Below, piece by piece: positions 50,457-58,046 of a DNA stretch of 64,000 bases. The notes beneath the pieces are model-generated. The model was not told the DNA's origin. It worked only from the letters and a program-made list of their open reading frames with translations, and ran no database searches. Made by a program: the position numbers and the translations under genes. The stretch is from Streptomyces sp. HSG2. Its GTDB lineage: Bacteria; Actinomycetota; Actinomycetes; Streptomycetales; Streptomycetaceae. How positions within the stretch are numbered: position 1 is the first letter of the stretch; each line of letters starts with the position of its first letter. The DNA is taken from assembly GCF_016598575.1 (NCBI RefSeq), contig NZ_CP066801.1, positions 1,422,501-1,486,500 of the forward strand, written 5' to 3'.

Positions 50457-51425
50457 GTGAGCGACACTCCTCCCCCCACCTCCACGCCCGCGATCGTCTG
50501 GATCACCAACCCGGACAACTACGACCCCAGACGTCAAGTCCTTTTGCGTCAGGCGGGGTCGGATCGCGTCGACCTCTTCGAACGGAACGGGCTGCCGGTC
50601 CGGGTCGCACACCTCGGGGACCTGGTGCCCGCGTGGGCCGGCGGGGCTCCCCGGCTGTATCTCGACGACGAGGACCTGCTCGCCGGGGACCACGCGTTCC
50701 TGCTGTCGGACTGGACGTGGGACGCGGCGATGGGCCGTCACGTCCAGGCCGTGACACGGACCCTCCGCGCCGCCGGCCGGGTCCTGCTCAACGACGGCGT
50801 CCGCGACCCCGAGTCACTGGGCTCGGACAAGCTCGCGATGTGCCACCAGGCGGCGGCGCTCGGGGCTCCCGTCCCACCGACGGTCGCCGTCCCCTTCGGC
50901 CGCTACGCCCGTCGGGTGCTGCCCGTGGTCGAGCGAGATCTGGGGCCCGGGCCCTACGTGGTGAAACCGCGCGCCATGGCGATGGGCTTCGGGGTGCTGA
51001 AGGCGGACGGGGCGGAGCAGTTGACCGCCGCCCTCGACCTTCTGACACCGGCGGCGTTGGGCGCCGTGGTGCAGCCCTTCCAGGACAACGACGGAGACGC
51101 CCGGGTGTACGTGCACCGGGGCGAGGCCGTCGCGGTGCTCCTGCGCCGCCCGCAGGGTTCCTCCTACCTGGCCAACGTCAGCCTCGGCGGCTCGGCCGAG
51201 ACCTTCGAGGGCGACGACCGGGTGCGGGGGCTCAGCGAGCGCCTGGCGGTCGGGGTGGGCGCGGACTACCTCTGCGTGGACTGGTTGCTGACCGAGGCGG
51301 GACCGGTCTTCAACGAGTGGATGACGGTCTCGGCCGCCTACGAGGACCTTCCGGAGCCGGATCGCTCCCGGGTCGCCGAGGCACTCGTGGCGTACGTGCG
51401 GGGGCGGATCGCGGCGGGTTCCTGA
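50457..51425 (+). CDS. RimK-like ATP-grasp ligase (clavam cluster)
   Basis: A 322-residue protein starting at GTG 50457 (AGAAGGA upstream). Its pattern is that of RimK/glutathione synthetase-type ATP-grasp enzymes: N-terminal domain 1-120, Lys170 in PYVVKPRAMAMGFGV, VVQPFQDNDGDARVYV, and the metal site CVDWLL (Asp275) plus FNEWMT (Asn286, Glu287). Such enzymes attach amino acids to a carboxylate or to a carrier/terminal residue. It is not a close relative of the ligase in the clavam operon. It is co-directional with the exporter. A role in aminoacylating the clavam or a resistance/self-protection step is inferred. In S. clavuligerus, GcaS (ATP-grasp) glycylates clavaminic acid, and either ligase here could be the counterpart. 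Confidence 0.83.
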   Translation: MSDTPPPTSTPAIVWITNPDNYDPRRQVLLRQAGSDRVDLFERNGLPVRVAHLGDLVPAWAGGAPRLYLDDEDLLAGDHAFLLSDWTWDAAMGRHVQAVTRTLRAAGRVLLNDGVRDPESLGSDKLAMCHQAAALGAPVPPTVAVPFGRYARRVLPVVERDLGPGPYVVKPRAMAMGFGVLKADGAEQLTAALDLLTPAALGAVVQPFQDNDGDARVYVHRGEAVAVLLRRPQGSSYLANVSLGGSAETFEGDDRVRGLSERLAVGVGADYLCVDWLLTEAGPVFNEWMTVSAAYEDLPEPDRSRVAEALVAYVRGRIAAGS

Positions 51426-51466
51426 CCCGCCGCGCCCCTCCCGCCGGTCGGTCCGGCTCTCGGGCA

Positions 51467-51493
51467 GTGCCCCGGGTTCACGCCCCGGGGCAC
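51467..51493. terminator. Perfect 10-bp bidirectional terminator
   Basis: GTGCCCCGGG (51467-51476) pairs with CCCGGGGCAC (51484-51493) around a seven-base loop, midway between the converging RimK-like ligase and SARP genes. Confidence 0.8.
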
Positions 51494-51518
51494 CAGGGCA
51501 GAACCGAGGGCGCGCCGA

Positions 51519-52337
51519 CTACGCGGGCGCGTGGACCGGCCGTTGGTTGAGGATCCCCTCCAGTACGGCCGTCAGGCGGCGGCCGGGGAGGATGCCCAGC
51601 TCGTCCGCCAGGACTTGTCTGGCCTGGTGGAAGACGGCTATGGCGTCGGCCTGGCGACCGGCCTGCTGGTAGGCCCGCATGAGCCGCTCGTAGAGGTCCT
51701 CGCGAAGGGGGTCTCGGGAGACCAGGTGCTCGAACTGCGCCACCGCCTCCTCGAAGTGGCCCAGGCACAGGTCGAGTTCGGCACGGAGTTCCTGGGCCGC
51801 CGTCCGCTCCCGGTCGAGCAGGTCGGCACGGAGACGGAGTCGCCCGGACGTGATGTCGGCGAGCGCGGGCCCCTTCCACAGCGCCAGGGCCGCGTCCAGC
51901 CGGGCCAACGCCCCGTGGTGGTCGCCGGCGTGGCAGAGTTCCCTGGCGTCCCGAGCCATGTCGCGAAAGGTGAACAGGTCCACCCGGTCGGGTGCGACGC
52001 GGAGTTGGTAGCCCACGGCGTGCGAGAGGACGACATGTCGTCCGGCGCCCGCCTGTTCGAAGGCTCTGCGGATCATCCAGGCGCTGTTCTGCACCTGGGC
52101 GGAGACCGTCCGGGGAGGATCGGAACCCCAGGAGTCGGCGATGATCGAGTCCTTGGAGACGACCTGGTCCGGACTCAGGGCGAGGGCGGCGAGGAACTTG
52201 AGCTGCCGCTGCCCCTGGACGGGAACTCGGGCGCCGGCCTGGGCGGCGGTGATCGGACCTAGCAACTGGATGGCGATCCTGGCGGCGATGATGATTCCTT
52301 CCCCCCAGTGTGACCTGCGCGTGGGCAGCTCACCCAC
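51519..52337 (-). CDS. CcaR-like SARP transcriptional activator
   Basis: The conserved frame has an OmpR-type winged helix (RQLKFLAALALSPDQVVSKDSIIADSWG) and a bacterial transcriptional activation domain of helical repeats (FTFRDMARDARELC to EDLYERLMRAYQQAGRQADAI). It matches S. clavuligerus CcaR, the SARP that activates cephamycin and clavulanate genes, closely in order and length. The start is uncertain: a strong GGGGGGAAGGA site (52296-52306) is followed not by ATG, GTG or TTG but by three ATC codons (52287-52295), which would give about 258 residues, like CcaR. The nearest conventional in-frame start is the GTG at 52335-52337, used here (272 residues). It is the third gene after pbp and oppA1 on this strand. 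Confidence 0.87.
   Translation of the reverse strand: MGELPTRRSHWGEGIIIAARIAIQLLGPITAAQAGARVPVQGQRQLKFLAALALSPDQVVSKDSIIADSWGSDPPRTVSAQVQNSAWMIRRAFEQAGAGRHVVLSHAVGYQLRVAPDRVDLFTFRDMARDARELCHAGDHHGALARLDAALALWKGPALADITSGRLRLRADLLDRERTAAQELRAELDLCLGHFEEAVAQFEHLVSRDPLREDLYERLMRAYQQAGRQADAIAVFHQARQVLADELGILPGRRLTAVLEGILNQRPVHAPA
52296..52306 (-). promoter_or_regulatory. Strong ribosome binding site without a canonical start
   Basis: On the minus strand GGGGGGAAGGA precedes three consecutive ATC codons of the SARP frame. The third ATC is at ideal spacing. No ATG, GTG or TTG lies within 40 bases downstream in frame. Either a rare ATC start is used or initiation occurs upstream at GTG 52337. Confidence 0.55.
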
Positions 52338-52383
52338 TCGCCTTATTCGAACAAGCGTCTTAATGGGTGAGATGAACGTAAGG

Positions 52384-54033
52384 CTATGCAACGGTCATGG
52401 GCCCGGCAACCCGGCCCGGGGAGACCCCCATCACTCCGTAGTCGTACATCCCGAACGCCTGTGACATGCGGACATTGGTGACGTCACGACCGCGCCACAC
52501 CACCGACTTGACGTACATGTAGGGGCACATCACCGCCTCGTCCATCGCCGCCCGGTCCACCGACGCCCAGATGTCGGACCGCTCGCGGAGGTCGAAGGTG
52601 CGGGCCCCCCGGTCGAGCAGCCGGTCCACCTCCGGCGACGCCAGCTCGCCGAGATTCTGGTTCCCCGCCTCCTTGACGGCGCGGGAGTCGGCGATCTGCT
52701 GGAGGAACCCGAAGCCGTCGGGGAAGTCGGCCGCCCAGCCGAACATCACGATGCCGATGCCGTGTTCGCGCAGGTACGCCGGCACGCCCGCCGCCTTGGT
52801 GAAGTAGTCCCCCGAGGTGAAGGGGACCACCTCGGCGCGGATCCCGACACGCTTGAGCCCCTCGGAGAGGGCCAGCGCCGCGTTCCACTCCTTGCGCCGG
52901 TCCTCACGGGCGGCGATCCGGGTGTCGAAGCCGTCCGGCAAACCGGCGAGTTCCAGCTCGGCCCGGGCCGCCTCCAGGTCCCCCCGGCCGTCCTCGCCGA
53001 CCGGATACCGGTCGCCGGGGGCGTGTCCGGCGACGTTCGGCGGCAACAGCGTGGTGGCGAGGTCGCCGGCCGGCTCGCCGCCGTAGGCGGCGCGCATCGC
53101 CAGCTTGTCGGTGGCGTACTGGACGGCGCGCCGGGCGTGCACGTCGGCGAGGGGGCCGATGGCGCGGTTGATGCAGTACAGCCAGACGAAGCCGGTGTGC
53201 GGGTTGTCGACCTGCTCGTGGGGGGCGTCGCCGGCGAGCAGCGCCTCCTGTGTCTCCGGCTGCACACCGACGCCCGCGAGGTCGATGTCGGCCTCCCCCG
53301 CCAGGAGCATACGGTCCACCTCGGGCCCGGACACCCCGAGCCGCACGCCGATCCGGTCCGGCAGCGCCGTGCGCACCGGGTCCAGCGACGCCTTCCAGTA
53401 CGGGTTGCGGGTCAATCGCAGCGCATCGCCGGGGGTGTAGGAGTCGATCCGATAGGGGCCGCTGGAGACCGGTCCGAGCCGATAGTCGGGGAAGGTGTCG
53501 CGGTCCCGGGGGACCGGGATCGTCAGAGGCAGGGCGGCCAGGTAGTCGAAGCCCGCGAAGGGCTCGGCGAGGTGGAAGACGATGGTGTGCTCGTCCGGGG
53601 TGTCGATGCCCTCGGGCCCGGTCAGGTACTGGCGGAAGTACTGCGGGCCGCCCCGGACGGCGCCGGGGTCCCCGTAGACGGTCTCGGGGAAGTTGGCGCG
53701 CAGCACCGCGTACGCGACGTCCGCCGAGGTGACCGGCCGGCCGTCCTCGTACCGGACGCCTGGGCGTATGCGGTACGTCCACGTCCGGCCGCCGTCGGCC
53801 GCCCCGCCCAGTCCCTCGGCCAGGTCCGGCACGAGCTCGGGTCTGCCGTCCTCGCCGTCACGGTAGCCGCACAGCGGCCGGCCCAGCAGCCGGATGAAGT
53901 TCCACGTGTAGGCGTAGTAGGTGTCGGCCGGGTCGAGCGAGTCGAAGTCGTCGGTGCGTACGAACCGCAACTCGCCGCCCGCCCGTGTGGACGGGTTCAC
54001 GATGCCCCGGGTGACGACGTCGTTGTATGCCAT
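52384..54033 (-). CDS. oppA1: OppA-like oligopeptide-binding protein without signal peptide
   Basis: A 549-residue extracellular solute-binding protein family 5 member (ATG 54031-54033 behind GAAGGA). It has the usual lobes: FDSLDPADTYYAYTW near 30, WTYRIRPGVRYEDGRPVTSADVAYAV, GPYRIDSYTPGDALRLTRNPYW, and a GWAADFPDGFGFLQQI segment. The N-terminus (MAYNDVVTRGIVNP) has no hydrophobic core, twin arginine or lipobox, and no upstream start would add one. OppA1 and OppA2 are encoded in the clavulanate cluster of S. clavuligerus, bind peptides and are needed for clavulanate production. No permease gene accompanies it here. It lies 20 bases downstream of the pbp gene and its stop is close to the SARP frame. 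Confidence 0.9.
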   Translation of the reverse strand: MAYNDVVTRGIVNPSTRAGGELRFVRTDDFDSLDPADTYYAYTWNFIRLLGRPLCGYRDGEDGRPELVPDLAEGLGGAADGGRTWTYRIRPGVRYEDGRPVTSADVAYAVLRANFPETVYGDPGAVRGGPQYFRQYLTGPEGIDTPDEHTIVFHLAEPFAGFDYLAALPLTIPVPRDRDTFPDYRLGPVSSGPYRIDSYTPGDALRLTRNPYWKASLDPVRTALPDRIGVRLGVSGPEVDRMLLAGEADIDLAGVGVQPETQEALLAGDAPHEQVDNPHTGFVWLYCINRAIGPLADVHARRAVQYATDKLAMRAAYGGEPAGDLATTLLPPNVAGHAPGDRYPVGEDGRGDLEAARAELELAGLPDGFDTRIAAREDRRKEWNAALALSEGLKRVGIRAEVVPFTSGDYFTKAAGVPAYLREHGIGIVMFGWAADFPDGFGFLQQIADSRAVKEAGNQNLGELASPEVDRLLDRGARTFDLRERSDIWASVDRAAMDEAVMCPYMYVKSVVWRGRDVTNVRMSQAFGMYDYGVMGVSPGRVAGPMTVA

Positions 54034-54053
54034 GGCCCTGTCCTTCTGTGTTC

Positions 54054-55694
54054 CTAGTCCAGACCGCGCAGGAATGCGGCGGCCACCGGTCCGGCGTCCT
54101 TGCCACCGGACCCCCCGTCCTCGATCAGAACCGACCACGCGATGTCACTCGTGCCCTGGTAACCGATCATCCATGCGTGTGTCGCCGGCGGGACCGCGTC
54201 TCCGTACTCCGCGGTGCCGGTCTTGGCGTGCGGTTCCCCCGGGATGCCCGACAGGGCCTTCCCGGCGCCCTCCGTCACGGTCGCGCGCATCATCGCCCGC
54301 AGGCTCGCGGCGACGTCGGCGGGGAGCGGGGGCGCGCTGTGGGCATCCTCCACCTGATCCGGCACCAGGACGGGCTGCTTGAAGGAACCTTCCTTCACCG
54401 TGGCCGCCACCGAGGCCATCACCAGCGGCGAGGCCAGAAGTCGCCCCTGACCGATCGTGGAGGCGGCCAGTTCGTTGTCGGTCTCGGGGTCCGGCACCGA
54501 GCCGTCGTAGGTCGCCGCGCCGACGTCCCAGACCGCCCCGACGCCGTAGTGGCCGGCGGCCTCCCGCAGGGCCGTCCCGGAGACCTTCTCGCGATTGTCG
54601 ACGAAGAAGGTGTTGCAGGAGTGGGCGAAGGAATCCCGGAAGGTGGATCCCTCGGGAAGGGTGAACTGGTCCTGGTTCTCGAAGGTCTGGCCGTTCACCC
54701 GGGCGAACTTGGGGCATTCCACCACGGTGTCGGGGGCCATCCCCGACTTCAACAGGGCGGTGGAGGTCACCACCTTGAACGTCGATCCGGGCGGGTAGGC
54801 GCCCTCGAAGGCCCGGTTCATGCCCCCGGGTCGGCTGGCCGCCGCGAGGATGTCACCGTCGGTGGGATCGATCGCGACGATCGCCCCCCGCTTGTCCCCG
54901 ATCTCCTCCAGCGCCAGGGCGGCGGCCTGTTGCACCCGGGGGTCGATCGTGGTCCGGATGTCCTCGCCGTTGCGACTCTCGGTCTCGGTGACGTAGGAGG
55001 CGATGTCGTTCGACTCGCGGTCCACGATCACCACCGACCTGGTGTTCGTCAACCCGCGGGTGAGCTCCTCCTCGTAGCGGGCCTGGAGCCCGGAGACACC
55101 CCGGCCGCCGTCGTCGACCGTTCCGGTCAGGGAGGCCGCCGTCAACTCCTCACCGTCGGCGTCCAGGATGGTCCCCCGGGCGCCGACCGTCTTCAGGGCG
55201 AGGGTCTGGCCGGACTCCAGGTCCGGATGGACCACCGGGGAGTCGAAGTCGACCAGCCACTCCCCCTCGCGCTCCACCGCCGTCGCCCGCGAGGCGTACT
55301 CCAGCTCGCCGGCCTCGGGGATGCTCATCGACACCTCGAACGGCACGGTGACCCCGGCCTCCGACTCCGACACCCCGGCCTCGTCGACCCGGATGACCGT
55401 CCGCTCCGGCCCGAGGTTCGTCATCACCGACTCCACCAGGGACGAGGCCGCCTCCGGGGAGTCGGTCACCCGCCCCGCCTCGGCCGCCGCGTCGGCCGCC
55501 CAGGCGTCGAGGAACTCCCGTACCCGCTCGGTGGCGGCCGTGACGTCCCGGTCGGGACCGGAGAGCTTCGTGTAGCCGACGTAGCCACCGCCCGCGAGAA
55601 CCGCGAGGACCACGGCGGCGCAGCCGATCCGGCGCCCTCGGCCTCCGCCGCGGCGCCCGGCATCGTGCTGCCCGTGATAGTTGTGATCAGACAT
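54054..55694 (-). CDS. pbp2: Penicillin-binding protein with NTF2-like pedestal domain
   Basis: A 546-residue class B PBP. A short basic N-terminus, one membrane helix (about 23-42) and an NTF2-like MecA_N domain (about 48-150) precede the dimerisation and transpeptidase domains. SxxK is at Ser304-Lys307 (PPGSTFK), SxN at Ser359 (AHSCNT) and KTG at 491-493. The MecA_N domain is shared with low-affinity PBPs such as PBP2a of Staphylococcus, so this is a good candidate for self-resistance to the beta-lactam made by the cluster. It heads a minus-strand unit pbp-oppA1-SARP with gaps of 20 bases or less. The second cluster PBP is at 40498. Confidence 0.9.
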   Translation of the reverse strand: MSDHNYHGQHDAGRRGGGRGRRIGCAAVVLAVLAGGGYVGYTKLSGPDRDVTAATERVREFLDAWAADAAAEAGRVTDSPEAASSLVESVMTNLGPERTVIRVDEAGVSESEAGVTVPFEVSMSIPEAGELEYASRATAVEREGEWLVDFDSPVVHPDLESGQTLALKTVGARGTILDADGEELTAASLTGTVDDGGRGVSGLQARYEEELTRGLTNTRSVVIVDRESNDIASYVTETESRNGEDIRTTIDPRVQQAAALALEEIGDKRGAIVAIDPTDGDILAAASRPGGMNRAFEGAYPPGSTFKVVTSTALLKSGMAPDTVVECPKFARVNGQTFENQDQFTLPEGSTFRDSFAHSCNTFFVDNREKVSGTALREAAGHYGVGAVWDVGAATYDGSVPDPETDNELAASTIGQGRLLASPLVMASVAATVKEGSFKQPVLVPDQVEDAHSAPPLPADVAASLRAMMRATVTEGAGKALSGIPGEPHAKTGTAEYGDAVPPATHAWMIGYQGTSDIAWSVLIEDGGSGGKDAGPVAAAFLRGLD

Positions 55695-55716
55695 ACACGC
55701 GAGCCTAGTTAGACCT

Positions 55717-55728
55717 GACCGATCGGTC
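55717..55728. promoter_or_regulatory. Perfect palindrome upstream of the pbp-oppA1-SARP unit
   Basis: GACCGATCGGTC is a perfect 12-base palindrome 23 bases upstream of the pbp ATG. It is adjacent to CTAGTTAGACC, which could be a promoter -10 region. It is a possible operator. It could also serve as part of a terminator for the upstream MFS gene. Confidence 0.4.
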
Positions 55729-55809
55729 CTGGAGATCCGGCCGGCACCCGGCGCGCCGACCGGGGGCGAGCCGGGACGGGCGGTCCGCCGCCCGGCCGGG
55801 AAGGTCCGT

Positions 55810-57054
55810 TCAGGGTGTGCCCGGATCCCTCCCCGCCCCGTCGGCAACGATCCCAGCCACATCTCTCGGAACGCTCTCTTCCGCTTCCTCGGGCATACGG
55901 AGCAGAATCGGCCACACACAACACAGGGCCACGGAGGCGCCGATGACCACGGCGGAGGGACCGAACCGGGAGGCGAGCGCCGAGGCGACTCCGGACCCCA
56001 ACGGGATCGTCCCCCAGACCAGGAACCGCATCGTCGCGTTCACCCGCCCCAACAGCGGTGTGGGAGTGACGCGTTGACGCATACTGATCTGCGCCACGTT
56101 GTAAGAGACCACCCCGACGCCCACGCCGAACAAGGCGACGCCCGTCACCCAGGCCGGCAGCCGGCCGGTCTGTCCGGCCAACAGCGCGAAGGGGGCCGAC
56201 AGGGCCAGGCCGACCGCGAGGGACCGGCCACGACCGGCCGACGCGGTGAGGCGGCCGGACACCGAGGCTCCCACGACGCCACCGAGACCGAAGCACGCCA
56301 TCACCGCCCCCGCCGCCGACCCGGACGTACCGGACTCCAACAGCAGCGCGAGGAAGAGCGCCGTCATGGCCGACCAGCACAGGTTGAAGACGCCCGAGGC
56401 CACCGCCACGCGCCGCACGGCCCGATGGCCGACGACGAAGCGCAGCCCCTCCACCACCTCGCGCGGCATCGCGCGCCTTCGAACGACCGGTGCCGCGTCG
56501 AGGCGCCGCATGGAGACCAGACAGAGCGAGGAGACGGCGTAGGCGAGCGCGGCCAGGATCAGCCCGAGAGCGGGCTCGACCCAGGCGACGGCCCCGGCGA
56601 CCAGGGGGCCCGCCACCGCCGCGGCCGACTCCGCCCCCGAGAGCCGGGCGTTGCCCCGGACCAGGGCCGACCGGTCGAGCAGCCGTGGCGTCGTCGCGAG
56701 CACGGCGACGTCGAAGAAGACGGACCCGGTACCGATCACGAAGGCCACCCCGTAGAGGTGCCACAGGGCCAGCGTGTCGGTCGCCCAGGCCGCCACGAGT
56801 GCCAGGACGACCACGGCGCGCACGGCGTCGCAGAGCGTCAGGACGGCGATCTTCGGCCACCGGTCCACCCACGCGCCGGCGGGCAACCCCACCAGCAGGA
56901 ACCCGACGGTCTGGACGGTCACCAACAACGCCACCTGGGAGGCGGAGCCGCCGAGGGTGGCCAACGCGGTGAGCGGAAGGGCGGTCTGGGCGACCCGAAA
57001 GCCCAGTTGCGAGGTGAGGTGGGCGGCGAAGAGCTTCCGGAACTCCGCGTTCAT
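55810..57054 (-). CDS. MFS exporter, paralogue of the one at 49033
   Basis: A 414-residue, 12-helix major facilitator. It shares with the other cluster exporter the pattern SQLGFR near the start, VGLPAGAWVDRWPK, a FDVAVLATTP segment, and ISMRQRVTPTPLLGRVNATMRF, so the two are paralogues. Its ATG (57052-57054) overlaps the stop of the GNAT gene (ATGA). It is the last gene of the unit FemAB-like, oppA2, GNAT, MFS. Together with the first exporter it may move the product and a precursor or peptide conjugate separately; that is inference. Confidence 0.87.
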   Translation of the reverse strand: MNAEFRKLFAAHLTSQLGFRVAQTALPLTALATLGGSASQVALLVTVQTVGFLLVGLPAGAWVDRWPKIAVLTLCDAVRAVVVLALVAAWATDTLALWHLYGVAFVIGTGSVFFDVAVLATTPRLLDRSALVRGNARLSGAESAAAVAGPLVAGAVAWVEPALGLILAALAYAVSSLCLVSMRRLDAAPVVRRRAMPREVVEGLRFVVGHRAVRRVAVASGVFNLCWSAMTALFLALLLESGTSGSAAGAVMACFGLGGVVGASVSGRLTASAGRGRSLAVGLALSAPFALLAGQTGRLPAWVTGVALFGVGVGVVSYNVAQISMRQRVTPTPLLGRVNATMRFLVWGTIPLGSGVASALASRFGPSAVVIGASVALCCVWPILLRMPEEAEESVPRDVAGIVADGAGRDPGTP

Positions 57055-58046
57055 CGAGCGGTGTCCAGCTCCCACACCCACCGCTCGCCCGCGGGGCGGA
57101 AGCCGAAGTCCCGGTTGATACGGATCATGTGCTCGTTGCCGGTGGCGTTCCACGTGTCCACGTGGGCCAGCGCGGGCTCGGTCCGCAGGCAGCGCGCCAG
57201 GTTGTGCGACTTCACCAGTCGGCCCAGGCCGAGACCCCGGCGGGAGGGGTCGACCACCGTCACCGCCTGGAGGGCGTTGTCCGGGGCGGCACGGGTCATC
57301 GACAGGGCCGTCCAGGCCACCAGACGTCCGCTCGCGGTATCCAGGAGGGCGCACTGGTGGGCCCGGCGCCCGCGGGCGAGGCGCATCCGCTCGAAGTCGC
57401 GGATCCTCTCCACCGCCGCCGGTTGCGGCTCCTGTCGCAGATCCCCGGTCGGGGCGTCCTGGGAGAGGGTGGCCTCCAACCGGGCCGCCTCGGCCACCAG
57501 GTCCTCGGGGACCCGGCTGCCCCAGAAGCGAGCCGTCAGACCGGCCGGAACGGCCGCCGGGGGCGGGGCGTCGCCGACCAGGAGTCGGAGATGGGTCAGG
57601 GTCATGACCCGCTTGGCGCCCGCTGCCTCGGCGAACCCCGGCCCCGTCGACGGTCGACCGTCGGCGGTGGAGTCCGCGACCGTCAGGATCCGGCCGCGGC
57701 GCGCGGCGGCGGCTCGGTCCCGGGCGAAGTCGAGGACCCGTCTCCCCACGCCCCGCCGGCGCGAGGCGGGGTGCACCACGAGCACGGACGCGGTCACGGT
57801 GTCCAGGTTCTCCTCCCGGGGGAACTCCAGGCGCAGCGAGGCCACGGGCGTGTCCCGCTCGTCGTGGGCGACCCACTCCTCCACCTCGGTGGCCGGCGGC
57901 GGGACCCGTACCGAGCCCTCGAAATCCGCCGGACACGGCGGCGGCAGGTGACCGGTGTCCACACGGCTCGCCTCGACCCGCAGGTCGTACACCGCGTCCA
58001 GGCGCGCCCTGTCGTTCGGGTCGAGGGGGTGGAAGAGGACGTTCAC
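57051..58046 (-). CDS. ORF14-like protein with two GNAT domains
   Basis: A 331-residue protein with two acetyltransferase folds in tandem. The first (about 1-165) has the acetyl-CoA loop HPASRRRGVGRRVLDFARD. The second (about 170-331) has VVDPSRRGLGLGRLVKSHN. ORF14 of the S. clavuligerus clavulanate cluster has the same two-domain plan and similar length (about 339) and binds acetyl-CoA, but its substrate is unknown. The GTG start (58044-58046) overlaps the oppA2 stop. Conservation in a cluster lacking the late clavulanate genes suggests its role is in the early or peptide-conjugate steps, or in self-protection. Confidence 0.88.
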   Translation of the reverse strand: MNVLFHPLDPNDRARLDAVYDLRVEASRVDTGHLPPPCPADFEGSVRVPPPATEVEEWVAHDERDTPVASLRLEFPREENLDTVTASVLVVHPASRRRGVGRRVLDFARDRAAAARRGRILTVADSTADGRPSTGPGFAEAAGAKRVMTLTHLRLLVGDAPPPAAVPAGLTARFWGSRVPEDLVAEAARLEATLSQDAPTGDLRQEPQPAAVERIRDFERMRLARGRRAHQCALLDTASGRLVAWTALSMTRAAPDNALQAVTVVDPSRRGLGLGRLVKSHNLARCLRTEPALAHVDTWNATGNEHMIRINRDFGFRPAGERWVWELDTAR

